Assembly (NCBI GenBank): GCA_910583985.1
Contig: CAJTYA010000006.1
Coordinates: 83,041 to 147,040, forward strand
From: an uncultured Alistipes sp.
GTDB taxonomy: Bacteria > Bacteroidota > Bacteroidia > Bacteroidales > Rikenellaceae
Length of the DNA stretch: 64,000 nucleotides
Reading direction: 5' to 3'
The notes beneath the pieces were generated by a model that ran no database searches, was not told the origin of the DNA, and saw nothing but the letters and a program-made list of their open reading frames with translations. Every line of letters starts with the position of its first letter. Position 1 is the first letter of the stretch. The position numbers and the translations under genes are program-made. Of the stretch, positions 1-8,875 are shown piece after piece.

Positions 1-507
1 CAGAATCATCACCGGACGGTTGACCAGTGCGCGGGCGATGGCCACCCGCTGCTGCTGTCCGCCGGACATCTGGTTCGAACGGTGATGCAGCCTCGAAGAT
101 AGGCCCACTTCGCCGAGTGCCGCCACGGCCCTCTCCCGACGCTCTCTGGCCGACACGGAGGGGTTGTAGAAGAGCGGCAACTCGACGTTTTCGAGCGCCG
201 TCGTCTTGGGCAGCAGGTTGTAGTTCTGGAACACGAAACCGATCTTGCGGTTGCGTAGCGTCGCCCGGTCGTTGCGTCCCATCTCGCGCACCGAAATCCC
301 GTCGAGGTAATACTCCCCCGAAGTGGGCGTATCGAGACAGCCGAGGATGTTGAGCAGGGTCGACTTGCCCGACCCGCTCGTGCCCATGATCGTCACGAAC
401 TCGCCCTGGCGGATCGCGAACGACACGCCTCGCAGGGCATGGACCGTCTCGCCTCCCACCTGAAAATCGCGACGGAGCTCCTCGACCCGTATGATGTATT
501 TTTCCAT
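1..507 (-). CDS. MacB/LolD-type ABC transporter ATP-binding protein (partial)
   Basis: This is the ATPase of an envelope export system of the MacAB-TolC kind; it would hydrolyse ATP at the inner membrane to drive substrate export. The first 169 codons are present, starting at the ATG at 507, and the window edge cuts the gene. Visible motifs are Walker A (GTSGSGKST, about residues 41-49), a Q-loop in FVFQNYNLLP, and the signature LSGGQ-type motif MSGGQQQRVAIARAL; Walker B begins at the edge. It lies 25 bases after the MacA-like adaptor and is probably co-transcribed with it and with the TolC gene. The permease should lie just left of the window. The family is certain from the motifs; assignment to MacB rather than LolD rests on the neighbours. 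Confidence 0.93.
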   Translation of the reverse strand, partial: MEKYIIRVEELRRDFQVGGETVHALRGVSFAIRQGEFVTIMGTSGSGKSTLLNILGCLDTPTSGEYYLDGISVREMGRNDRATLRNRKIGFVFQNYNLLPKTTALENVELPLFYNPSVSARERRERAVAALGEVGLSSRLHHRSNQMSGGQQQRVAIARALVNRPVMIL

Positions 508-532
508 TTTGGTCCTCGCTTTTGTACGAACC

Positions 533-1702
533 CTATTTTCTTTTCGATCCGGGACGTTTCGGCATGAACGGACTCTCCCCCCCGGCAGGTTCTCCGACCG
601 GTCCGCGCGCAACCATACCGACGGCCGTCACGACGAGGTCGCCCTCGGACACCTCGCCCGAAACTTCGGTAAAGATACCGTCCGTCTCTCCGGCCCGCAC
701 ACCGACGGGTTCGATGCCGGCGCCCTTCTGCACCCAGAGCGTCTTGGCGTTCCGGTCCGAGGGGTCCCCTGCGGTAGCCTCCCTGTCGTCCGGCGTGAAG
801 CGCAGCGCCTTGGACGGTACCAGCAGCACGCTGTCCTTCTGCAACGTATAGACGGTGATGTTGGCCGTCAGGCCCGGTTTGAGCTTCATGTCGGGATTGG
901 GCGCATTGACCACCACTTCGTAAGTCACCACGTTGGACGTCGTCGTGGGCTGGAGGCGCACCTGCGTGACCGAACCCTCGAACACGTCGTCGGGAAAGGC
1001 ATCCACGGTGAAAGTCACGCGCTGTCCGTCGTTCACGTTTCCGATGTCGGCCTCGTCCACGTCGGCGATCACCTGCATCTGGCTCAGGTCGTTGGCGATC
1101 GTAAACAGGGTGGGGGTGTTGAAGCTCGCCGCCACGGTCTGGCCCTCGTCGACGGCCCGGTCGAGCACCACGCCGTCGATGGGCGAGGAAATGGTGGCAT
1201 AGCTCAGGTTCTGGCGCACGCGGGTCATGTCCGACTGCGACTTCTCATACGCCCGGAGCGCTTTCTCGTACTGGTATTCCGCCGTCTCGTACTCGGTATC
1301 GCTGACCATTCCCTTCTCGTGCAGGCCCTCGATCCGAAGGAAATTCTTCTGCTGGTACTCGTATTCCGTCTTGTTCGATTTGAGCGTGGCCGTGCTCGAC
1401 TCCAGTTCGGCCTCCAGCGTCGTCCGGTCCAGTTCGGCGATCACCTGCCCCTTCTTGACGACCGAATTGTAGTCGACATAAATATGGGAAATGATGCCCG
1501 ACACCTGCGTACCGACCTCGACCTGAACGATCGGTTCGACCGTTCCGGTCGCCGTGACGGTATTGGTGATCGAACCCCGGCGCACGGCGGCCGTTTCGTA
1601 GCTCGCTGCGGGCTCCGGCTTCGTCCGGAGCGCGACGAAGAGAACCGCTGCCGCCGCAACGAGCACGGCCAGCACGATTCCCGCCTTTTTCATTGTCTTC
1701 AT
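533..1702 (-). CDS. MacA-like periplasmic adaptor (HlyD/RND membrane fusion family)
   Basis: A 389-residue adaptor linking an inner-membrane transporter to a TolC channel across the periplasm. The N-terminus has an anchor helix at about residues 6-25. It is followed by a barrel-sandwich/lipoyl half (VEVGTQVSGIISHIYVD), a helical hairpin at about 95-165, the second lipoyl half (ATISSPIDGVVLDRAVDEG), and a beta-barrel with the PGLTANITVYT segment typical of MacA-like adaptors. The tail is Gly/Pro/Lys-rich. It starts 21 bases after the TolC-like gene and ends 25 bases before the ATPase gene, so the order is tolC-macA-macB. The substrate cannot be read from the sequence. Confidence 0.93.
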   Translation of the reverse strand: MKTMKKAGIVLAVLVAAAAVLFVALRTKPEPAASYETAAVRRGSITNTVTATGTVEPIVQVEVGTQVSGIISHIYVDYNSVVKKGQVIAELDRTTLEAELESSTATLKSNKTEYEYQQKNFLRIEGLHEKGMVSDTEYETAEYQYEKALRAYEKSQSDMTRVRQNLSYATISSPIDGVVLDRAVDEGQTVAASFNTPTLFTIANDLSQMQVIADVDEADIGNVNDGQRVTFTVDAFPDDVFEGSVTQVRLQPTTTSNVVTYEVVVNAPNPDMKLKPGLTANITVYTLQKDSVLLVPSKALRFTPDDREATAGDPSDRNAKTLWVQKGAGIEPVGVRAGETDGIFTEVSGEVSEGDLVVTAVGMVARGPVGEPAGGESPFMPKRPGSKRK

Positions 1703-1723
1703 AAGGGTATGTTTTTCGATTGT

Positions 1724-3043
1724 TTACAATTGGATCGGCTGGTCGCGGTAGAAATTCAGCAACCGGATCGAAAGCACGGCTTGATACTTGGCCTGCAACT
1801 GCTCCTGCTGGGCCGCCAGAAAATTGTTCTTCTCGGTCAGCAGTTCGACCGTATTTTTCATTCCCGCCTCGAACTGTTCGAGCATCAGCCGGTAACTCAA
1901 TCCGGCCGAACGCACCCTGTCGGCGGCCGCAACGTACCGGCTTTGGGCCGAGACGGCATCCTGATAGAGCGACTCGACGGTCCGGAGCAGGTTCTTTTCC
2001 GTATCGACATAATTCAGCTCGGCCTGAAGCGTTTGCAGGCGGGCTTTGGCGATCGACGACTTGGCCTGCTTGCGATTGAAAATCGGCACGCTGAACGTGA
2101 TGCCGGCCCGTTCGTTCAACTTATTGTCGAGCTGGTTGTAAAACGCATAGTTCGATCCGGAGGTATTGCCGGTGCCGATCGAAGCGTCGGCCGTAAGCGT
2201 CGGACGACCTTCCGCACGGGCGATCTTTTCGCCGATCTGCGACGACTCGATACCGAGCCGGCTGTTTTCCACTTCGGGCATCACCGTCAGGGCGGTGCGA
2301 TATACATCCTCCAATGCCGGAATTTCGGACAGCACGTCGGCGCTGTCTATCTCCGGAAACACGACCTCGAACGAGTCTTCGAGTCCGAGTTCTAACAACT
2401 GCTTGAGTGCCAGACGCGATTCCGACAAACGGGCCTCGCTAGAGGTAAGCTGGTAACGGTCGCTGGCATACTGCGACTCCATCTGCGCGTAATCGCTGCG
2501 GGAAATCGAACCGGCTTCGAACAGCGCCTCGGCCCGATTCATCTGCGCCTCGGAAGACTCGACGGTCTGCTCGTCGGTCTTTACCGATTCGGCGGCATAG
2601 AGAATTTCCAGATAGGCCTGCGTCACGGCGATTTCGATGCTGTTGCGGGCCATTTCCACTTCCGCATCGCGGCTTTTTCCGACGGTGCGTTGCTGAAGAA
2701 GCGAGTTTTTGAGTTTCCCGCCGTTGTAAATCGTGATTCCGGCATTGAGCGCATAGTTCCCTTCGTAGGTGCCGTTCGACGCGAAATTCCGGTTTTCGTT
2801 CTTCGCATGGCGATAACTCTGCGTGGTGGAAAAAGAGAGCGAAGGCGTCTTCTGGGCCTGCGCCTGTTCCAGATCGACGAGCGCGCTTTGCCGGGCGATC
2901 TGCGAGGACCGGACTTCGATGTTGTTCGTGCGGGCGTATTCGATGCACCGGCGGAGCGTCCACCCGTCGGCGGACTGGCCGTGCGCCGACAGCCCCCACG
3001 CTCCGAGCAGGCATACGGCCCATAGTTTGGTTCTTCGGTTCAT
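1724..3043 (-). CDS. TolC family outer membrane efflux protein
   Basis: Outer-membrane channel of a tripartite exporter, about 439 residues. I chose the ATG at 3043 because it gives a clean signal peptide (MNRRTKLWAVCLLGAWGLSA then HGQ); an ATG at 3055 adds four residues. Two long alternating coiled regions, the first around AYLEILYAAESVKTDEQTVE and the second a repeat-like LNYVDTEKNLLRTVESLYQD, match the duplicated TolC helical hairpins. First gene of the macA/macB-type operon, with a good Bacteroidetes promoter just upstream (3074-3104). A second and third TolC-like protein occur at 36.9 kb and 58.4 kb, each within its own efflux operon. Confidence 0.92.
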   Translation of the reverse strand: MNRRTKLWAVCLLGAWGLSAHGQSADGWTLRRCIEYARTNNIEVRSSQIARQSALVDLEQAQAQKTPSLSFSTTQSYRHAKNENRNFASNGTYEGNYALNAGITIYNGGKLKNSLLQQRTVGKSRDAEVEMARNSIEIAVTQAYLEILYAAESVKTDEQTVESSEAQMNRAEALFEAGSISRSDYAQMESQYASDRYQLTSSEARLSESRLALKQLLELGLEDSFEVVFPEIDSADVLSEIPALEDVYRTALTVMPEVENSRLGIESSQIGEKIARAEGRPTLTADASIGTGNTSGSNYAFYNQLDNKLNERAGITFSVPIFNRKQAKSSIAKARLQTLQAELNYVDTEKNLLRTVESLYQDAVSAQSRYVAAADRVRSAGLSYRLMLEQFEAGMKNTVELLTEKNNFLAAQQEQLQAKYQAVLSIRLLNFYRDQPIQL

Positions 3044-3073
3044 AACTGTTCGCATTATGGAATTTCACCGATG

Positions 3074-3104
3074 CAAACATACTTTCGTCCGAACCGAAAA
3101 CCAA
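3074..3104 (-). promoter_or_regulatory. Predicted promoter of the tolC-macA-macB type operon
   Basis: On the minus strand a TTG at 3104-3102 is followed after 20 bases by TATGTTTG at 3081-3074. This fits the Bacteroidetes pattern of a TTTG-like -33 element and a TAnnTTTG -7 element. Transcription would start about 20-25 bases upstream of the chosen ATG. Confidence 0.6.
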
Positions 3105-3171
3105 CCGAAATAGACGCAAAGGCCGGTTTCGCCGACCGAATCCCCGATTTTACCGATGTTCGGGCAACGCA

Positions 3172-3660
3172 CTATTTCAACCGGAAGACATGGGACACCA
3201 TGCTGAAACCGTGGTGTTCGAAGAAGGCATGGGCGTTGTGGTTGCCGACGCCCGATTCGAGGTAGACCGCCGCGACGCCGCGACCGGCCAGCCACTCCCG
3301 CCCCCTGTCGAGCAGAGCGCCTCCGAGCCCTTCGCCCCGCAGATCGCGGCGGACGACCAGATCGCAGATCACGCCGAAGGGACGGTCGCCGTCGGAGGCG
3401 ACCTCCGCCACGACGAATCCCCGGATCGCGCCGTCGGCCTCAGCGACGAACACCCGGCTCGTCGGGGCCGATATTTTTTCGGCGATATACCGCTGCCACT
3501 TCCGTTTGCCGTCGTCGGCCAGCACGCCCCGCTCGCGGGCGACGCCCATCTGCAACTCCCCGTGCGAAATATAGGAGGGATCGGACGAAACCGTATCCCA
3601 GAACAGATCGGACAACGCCTGTACGTCGTCCTGCACAGCCTCTCTGTACATATTTTTCAT
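3172..3660 (-). CDS. GNAT family N-acetyltransferase
   Basis: A 162-residue acyl-CoA-dependent acetyltransferase. The acetyl-CoA-binding motif A is clear: ICDLVVRRDLRGEGLGGALL at about residues 101-120 carries the R/Q-x-x-G-x-G/A core. It is followed by AVYLESGVGNHNAHAFFEHHGF, the usual C-terminal GNAT strand-helix. The substrate is unknown. The start ATG overlaps the stop of the upstream membrane protein gene by one base (TAATG), so the two are probably translationally coupled. Functional partnership between them is only inferred from this. Confidence 0.9.
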   Translation of the reverse strand: MKNMYREAVQDDVQALSDLFWDTVSSDPSYISHGELQMGVARERGVLADDGKRKWQRYIAEKISAPTSRVFVAEADGAIRGFVVAEVASDGDRPFGVICDLVVRRDLRGEGLGGALLDRGREWLAGRGVAAVYLESGVGNHNAHAFFEHHGFSMVSHVFRLK

Positions 3661-5156
3661 TACAATTTATCGTTTCTCAGGCTCAGCACGATCAGAGCGA
3701 CCGCGCTCAGGACGATCAGCGCCAGCGTAAAGACGATGATGAACATCCCCACGCTGCCGGCGAAATCGGCCAGACCGAACCGATGCAAAAACGGTACCTC
3801 GATCTGCTGGAACAGGATGCCGAACAGCGAAGCCGCCGAAATGCAGCCCAGCACGACGTTCAGCATGCCCGACTGTTTGAGCTTCCGCATTTCGCTGATG
3901 TTGAACAGCGACTGGTCGATTTTGTCCATCGCGTCGTTGAGCCGCGCCACGTCGCGGTCCACCTCCAGCCGGCGGGCCGTCCTTTCGAACATGATCTTAT
4001 GGGAAACGTAGCGGGAATATTTGACCGCGTCGAGCTGCAGCAACAGCTTCGTGACTTCGAGCACCCTCCGGGCGTTCTCTTCGAGCACGCCTCTGGCCCG
4101 CCGGAGCGACGAAATGCGGATGGTGTTATGCAGGAACAGGTCGAGCGCCGCGGTAATCGTATACTTCTTGGCCAGCACCATTTCGAGAATCAACAGGTAT
4201 TCGGGCCAAGAGACATGGTAGCGCTTGCGTTCGAGCAGATGCGTCTGCCAGTCGGTGGGGGAGTCCTTGCCCCGCAGGCCGTAGGTCCCGAAGACGACAC
4301 AGACATTGGGGTTGACCAGAATCAGGTCGTCCGTGTCGATGGCCACGTTCGAGCCGCACACGTCGTCGAAACATTCGTCGGTACGGTAGGGCCATTCGTA
4401 AGGGTAAAGCGACATGAGCCCCGTGAGCTCCTTGCCGTGTTCCCGGAAAATGTGGTCGATGATTTCCGGCTCCTTCATCGCGGAGAAAAGACCGCCCGCA
4501 TGCCCCACATTCTCCCACACGTCCACATAGACGTAGTTCATATCCTTCGTTCCCGACGAGGTCTGGTTCCGGTTGACGAACCGTTTGTAGCGGCACTGTA
4601 CCTCCCCGAAATTGTTCATTCCCTCTTTGGCGGGCAATGCGACGGGGCGTTCGAGCCACTGCCCGTGCTCGTCGAGGCAGAGCCCCTCGATACGGATGTC
4701 GGCGATGTCGAGGTTGATCGTGCTGAACTTCTTGTCGTCGTCGCAGCTCCAGTGCTCGGCTCCCATATTGAGCGAAGCGAGCGAAATGAGGTGATCGGTC
4801 GTAATGGCATCGCTGCACCGGCAATAATCGCCGTCCACGACCATGCGGTACGTCACCGAGACGGTGCGTTCGAAAAAGACCGACACCTCGACGTAAATAT
4901 GGCCCGAAAGCGTCACCGGGTAGGGCTCTTCGAGCGACAGGCCGAAGTCGAATCCCCGGACGGCGTAACGCCTCACGGGCGATCCGTGCAGTTCGTCGGT
5001 GATGAAAATCTGGCTGTCGATCGAATTGTCCACCTCGACGAAGCGTCCGGGGCACAGTTGCGAGACATCGAACCGATCGACGGAAAAAACCTGCATATAG
5101 ATGATCGAAAACTCGTTGTAGCGCAGTTCGTCCGCTGGGGGCATTTTCTTTTCCAT
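3660..5156 (-). CDS. Uncharacterised protein with two C-terminal membrane helices
   Basis: About 498 residues from the ATG at 5156. An earlier in-frame ATG at 5279 was rejected because it would overlap the start of the divergent gene and adds a basic, low-complexity stretch. Residues 1 to about 430 are soluble, and a helical region near the end (REARRLEV to MRKLKQSG) precedes two hydrophobic segments (LNVVLGCISAASLFGILFQ and FIIVFTLALIVLSAVALIVL). This soluble-domain, long-helix, two-TM layout resembles CorA-type transporters, but the GMN selectivity motif is absent. I do not recognise the family. Translationally coupled to the downstream acetyltransferase. Confidence 0.8.
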   Translation of the reverse strand: MEKKMPPADELRYNEFSIIYMQVFSVDRFDVSQLCPGRFVEVDNSIDSQIFITDELHGSPVRRYAVRGFDFGLSLEEPYPVTLSGHIYVEVSVFFERTVSVTYRMVVDGDYCRCSDAITTDHLISLASLNMGAEHWSCDDDKKFSTINLDIADIRIEGLCLDEHGQWLERPVALPAKEGMNNFGEVQCRYKRFVNRNQTSSGTKDMNYVYVDVWENVGHAGGLFSAMKEPEIIDHIFREHGKELTGLMSLYPYEWPYRTDECFDDVCGSNVAIDTDDLILVNPNVCVVFGTYGLRGKDSPTDWQTHLLERKRYHVSWPEYLLILEMVLAKKYTITAALDLFLHNTIRISSLRRARGVLEENARRVLEVTKLLLQLDAVKYSRYVSHKIMFERTARRLEVDRDVARLNDAMDKIDQSLFNISEMRKLKQSGMLNVVLGCISAASLFGILFQQIEVPFLHRFGLADFAGSVGMFIIVFTLALIVLSAVALIVLSLRNDKL

Positions 5157-5277
5157 AGCTCGGTTGAAGTTTACGGGTTCTAAAAATAACGGTTTTTTCC
5201 GGACTCGCCAAACCCGGCGCAGTTTTTGGAACGCTCTCCGGAGCGAACGAAATACCAAAACGTAAAAACGATAAGGC

Positions 5278-6321
5278 ATGAATTACGGCATCAGCGTACT
5301 GTTCCGGGCCATTCCGTTGGTAATGGCCCTGTTTTGCTTCGCCTACGGAAGCTACATCTACACATGGGGCGACGACGTGTCGCGTCTGACGGCGGGCCCG
5401 GTCGTCTTCTTCCTCGGCTCGATCTGCATCGCCCTGTTTTCGACCGCCTCGACGATCATCCGTCAGATCATCCGCACGTACAATCCTACCGCCCGCCTCT
5501 TTTTGCCGATACTGGGGTATGCGGTGGCACTGACGACGTTCATCTTCGGCGTAGTCATGATCCACGACCGGTCCGTCCCCGAATTTTTCGTCACGGGGCA
5601 CGTCGTCGCCGGACTCGGACTGATTTCCGGCTGTGTGGCCACGGCCGCCACCGTCTCGTCCCGCTTCTCGCTCATTCCGGGAAACAGCTCCGACGCCTCG
5701 TTCAAAAGCAATCCTGCGGGATTCACCCAAGGACAGGAGCTGCTTTTTGAAACGATCGTCTCGTTCTTCGCGCTGGTGGCATGGGCTTGGGCCATCGTGC
5801 TGCTCTCCACGCCCTCGACGCCGCACTTCGTGGCGGGGAGCGTCATGGGCGGCATCGCCTGCATCTGCACTTCGCTCATCGCACTGGTCGCAAGCATCGT
5901 CCGTCAGGAGCGCAACGTCTATTCGACCGGCGAGAAGAAAGCGTGGCCGAGGCTGGTGTTCGTCATGGGCGGCATCGCGACGCTGTGGGGACTGGTCGTG
6001 ATTTTCCTCTACTACGGACAGCCGCGCGATTTCGTGGGCTTCGTGCTCGTGGGGCTGGGGCTGGTCTGCTTCAGCATTTCGAGCAAAGTGCTGCTGCTGG
6101 CCAAAATATGGAAAAGCGAATACCCGCTGGCCTCCCGCATACCGCTCATTCCGGTGCTCACGGCGCTGACCTGTCTGTTCTTGGCCGCCTTCCTGTTCGA
6201 AGAAGCCGTCTACAAAGAGAAATTCTTCGTGCCCGCACGCGTCATCACGGGACTGGGCGCGATCTGTTTCACGCTGTTTTCCATCGTAAGCATTCTGGAG
6301 AGCGGTACGAAAAAATCCTGA
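5278..6321 (+). CDS. yhiM: YhiM-like inner membrane protein (DUF2776)
   Basis: A 347-residue, almost entirely hydrophobic inner-membrane protein. It aligns by eye along its length with Escherichia coli YhiM, including the near-identical end (FTLFSIVSILE) and the segment SRIPLIPVLTALTCLFLA. It is built from five copies of a unit containing a G-x-V-x-x-G-L-G-x-I-C-x-x-x-x-S-x-x-S motif, at about residues 40-57, 107-124, 186-203, 252-269 and 319-336; each unit appears to hold two helices. YhiM has been linked to acid survival in E. coli, but its biochemical role is unknown. The gene diverges from the membrane protein gene on the left and ends at a strong terminator. Confidence 0.92.
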   Translation: MNYGISVLFRAIPLVMALFCFAYGSYIYTWGDDVSRLTAGPVVFFLGSICIALFSTASTIIRQIIRTYNPTARLFLPILGYAVALTTFIFGVVMIHDRSVPEFFVTGHVVAGLGLISGCVATAATVSSRFSLIPGNSSDASFKSNPAGFTQGQELLFETIVSFFALVAWAWAIVLLSTPSTPHFVAGSVMGGIACICTSLIALVASIVRQERNVYSTGEKKAWPRLVFVMGGIATLWGLVVIFLYYGQPRDFVGFVLVGLGLVCFSISSKVLLLAKIWKSEYPLASRIPLIPVLTALTCLFLAAFLFEEAVYKEKFFVPARVITGLGAICFTLFSIVSILESGTKKS

Positions 6322-6374
6322 GCCGGGATTCCTCGATCGCCCGACGAGGCTTCGTATCGGAAGACTGTTCCCAT

Positions 6375-6410
6375 AAAAAACTCCGCAGGACATTCGTCTT
6401 GCGGAGTTTT
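6375..6410. terminator. Bidirectional rho-independent terminator
   Basis: An 8-base stem ACTCCGCA/TGCGGAGT is flanked by an A-run on the left and TTTT on the right. It can stop transcription from the yhiM-like gene (plus) and from the thioredoxin-like gene (minus), which converge here. Confidence 0.85.
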
Positions 6411-6433
6411 CATAGCGGGCAGACGAAAGCCCC

Positions 6434-8875
6434 CTACCGGGACTCCAGTTCGAAGAGCTTCTGCTTCAGCTCATCTATCCTGTATTTGTGGCCATTCGTT
6501 TCCACGATATTTCCTTCCTTATCGACGATGAGGCAGTAGGGGATAGCCGTAATTCCGAACTTGGCGGAAAGCATATTCCACCGGTCGTCGTCGAGACGGA
6601 TATGCTCCCCTCCGATGCCGGCCTCCGAAAGGAATTTATTATAGGCACCCAAAGGCGAGGACGATTCGCAGGTCACGTACAGAAACTTGATTTTCTTGTC
6701 TTTCGATTTTTCGACGATCGGCTTCTGGTGGATCATTCCCAGCCGGCACGGTCCGCAGCCCGTAGCCCAGAAATCGATAAAAAGAACATTCCCCGCATAC
6801 GGCGCGATCATCTCTGCAAAGGCCGCGTCACAGGGATCGTCGGTATCGAGACCGGACGGTTTCACGGATGTTTCCGCCGCCTTCATCTTCTCGGAAGCAT
6901 ACAGATCGGCGATTTTCGCTGCGACAAAGGGTGTTCGGACATGCGTCAAAGCCTGTCCCACTTCGGGAAGCAGATCTTCGGGCGAACACATCTCCCGGCG
7001 GAAATTCAGGCTCCGAGCCAATGCGTAATCGAACACCAGACTTCTTTCGATCCCCCAGTGACGAAGCGTATCGGCCGCCCGGTCGTAGACAAGACAATTG
7101 CGTTCCCGCATGAACCCTTTGCCGTAGCGGTCTATCAGTTTCTTGACCTCAGACGCGACGTCCTCTATATCGGGCATGAACAAGCTGTCTTCGAACGGTT
7201 TGAGTCCGACCCGGAACACTTCGAGAGAATCGAGCGTCGCCGGAGGCAGCTGTTCCCGCTGCCGGACATACTCCGTAAAAAGCTTTTGAACCGATTTGGA
7301 ACAAAAACTTTGTAAAATAACCCATTCGGACAAATAATCCGAACACCCGAAACAGCCGACAAAGGAACTGAAATTCGAACTGGTGATACTGAGCGGATTA
7401 TCGAACCACTCGGGCGTCATGAAATCGAGAAACTCCGGCTCCAGCGGCTGCCAATCGACCTTCAGCACTCCATTCTCATCAAAGAACGCCGGGCGGGTAT
7501 ACTGTGACAGATACCAGTGTCTTTGAAAATCCATCAGCAACATGTAATTGCTATACAGCGCTTCCGTGACGAGCAGATCGCGCGTATAATCCGACAGGGC
7601 CGTATACCGGTCGAAAAAACGGGCGAGCGAATCGCGGCAGCGACCGATCCGGTCGAAAGTGATTTCCTTCAGTCTGTCACCCTGTTTTTCTTCCACGCAT
7701 TGACGGACGTACTGCCAGATATTATCGATTCCCGGTTCCGAACGGCCCGGCAGCGACCGGAACGCTAACATACGGGCATGTTCGTATTCGGCTCCCGGAC
7801 CGCCCATAAAACGGGTCCGGTCGGAAGGAATCGCCTGCTCCCGGGGATTCATCTTCTCGCCCAGATCGTAATAACACAACAGCGTATCGCCCGGAATCAA
7901 CAGCACGTAATCGCTGAAAACCTTCGAACTCAAATACGACTTCTGGGGAACGTCCAACTCGACGCTCGCCTCGAAACATCCGTTTTCGTCGATCTCGATC
8001 AAATGAGAAGCATCATTCTTCGTATCCGCAAAATCTTCTGTACGGAACGTCATCGTCCGAAATCCAAGGCGGGGATCGTACCCTTTCAGATAGCCTTTCA
8101 GCACGGCCTTGCCCGGCTCGTATAATTTGTCCCTGTAACGTTCCGGATCGTACGTCCACCGGCACATGCCGGGAGTCTCCATAAATCCGCGGCGGTAAAC
8201 ACCCGCGCCGGCACCTTCCGTCTCCACCTTTATGCCGTCGTTGCCCGAAGTCCGGACGGTCAGGGCGATTTCATCTCCGCCGCTTTCGAGCGTCATCCGG
8301 AACGCTTTTCTCCCCGAAGGCTCGATTTTGAGATAACGCCAGAAACGGTTGTCGTATATCGCGAAATCGTCATGGAACCCCCATATCCAGCGATTTTTTC
8401 CGTCGGTCGTCATCCAATTGCCCCGCGCAAAATCCGGAAACGGACATCCGTCCTGCAACGAAAGTCCCCATATCTGGCCCCGCACCCAGCCCGCATCCGC
8501 ACCGGAATGCATATAATCGACCTTCACCACATCCTCGGGCACCGGTTCGAAAAAAAGTCTCGCATCAATTTCGCCCGTAGTCTGAGGCAGATGATAGGTG
8601 GAATCGAGCGGATAACCTTCGGCACGGAGCAGACGGAATGTCCTGTCGCCCCCGCACTCCCTGAGTTCGCTCTGCGAAGAGAGACACACCCACCAGCCGG
8701 GCACATAACGCACGCGCACATCCAGCACCGTATATTCCGACGTCGTCTCGACCCGTAACGGCTGTATAACGCTGTAAAAAATCGTCCGAGGGTGTTCGAC
8801 CACCCGGCTTTTGGCTGCGGAGACTCCGCAGAGCAGCAACATGGCTGCAAAAAGACATACAAGGTTTTTCATCAT
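6434..8875 (-). CDS. Secreted protein with C-terminal TlpA/thioredoxin-like domain
   Basis: About 813 residues. The ATG at 8875 gives the signal peptide MMKNLVCLFAAMLLLCGVSA; the longer reading adds an unlikely N-terminus. The last ~140 residues are a thioredoxin fold with the active-site motif ATGCGPCRLG near residue 707 and the cis-Pro segment AIPYCLIV. This is the TlpA/ResA type of periplasmic thiol reductase common in Bacteroidetes. The first ~650 residues are beta-rich, then helical, and are not recognised; such proteins often carry a DUF4369-like region. It probably reduces disulfides in the envelope. It stands alone, converging on the yhiM-like gene. Confidence 0.85.
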   Translation of the reverse strand: MMKNLVCLFAAMLLLCGVSAAKSRVVEHPRTIFYSVIQPLRVETTSEYTVLDVRVRYVPGWWVCLSSQSELRECGGDRTFRLLRAEGYPLDSTYHLPQTTGEIDARLFFEPVPEDVVKVDYMHSGADAGWVRGQIWGLSLQDGCPFPDFARGNWMTTDGKNRWIWGFHDDFAIYDNRFWRYLKIEPSGRKAFRMTLESGGDEIALTVRTSGNDGIKVETEGAGAGVYRRGFMETPGMCRWTYDPERYRDKLYEPGKAVLKGYLKGYDPRLGFRTMTFRTEDFADTKNDASHLIEIDENGCFEASVELDVPQKSYLSSKVFSDYVLLIPGDTLLCYYDLGEKMNPREQAIPSDRTRFMGGPGAEYEHARMLAFRSLPGRSEPGIDNIWQYVRQCVEEKQGDRLKEITFDRIGRCRDSLARFFDRYTALSDYTRDLLVTEALYSNYMLLMDFQRHWYLSQYTRPAFFDENGVLKVDWQPLEPEFLDFMTPEWFDNPLSITSSNFSSFVGCFGCSDYLSEWVILQSFCSKSVQKLFTEYVRQREQLPPATLDSLEVFRVGLKPFEDSLFMPDIEDVASEVKKLIDRYGKGFMRERNCLVYDRAADTLRHWGIERSLVFDYALARSLNFRREMCSPEDLLPEVGQALTHVRTPFVAAKIADLYASEKMKAAETSVKPSGLDTDDPCDAAFAEMIAPYAGNVLFIDFWATGCGPCRLGMIHQKPIVEKSKDKKIKFLYVTCESSSPLGAYNKFLSEAGIGGEHIRLDDDRWNMLSAKFGITAIPYCLIVDKEGNIVETNGHKYRIDELKQKLFELESR

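Noticed and set aside
491..2395. 634-residue plus-strand frame over the MacA/TolC genes
   Set aside because: His/Arg-rich antisense shadow of two well-supported minus-strand genes.
5157..5279. N-terminal extension of the 498-residue membrane protein to 5279
   Set aside because: The extra 41 residues are basic and low-complexity, and the start would overlap the divergent yhiM-like gene.
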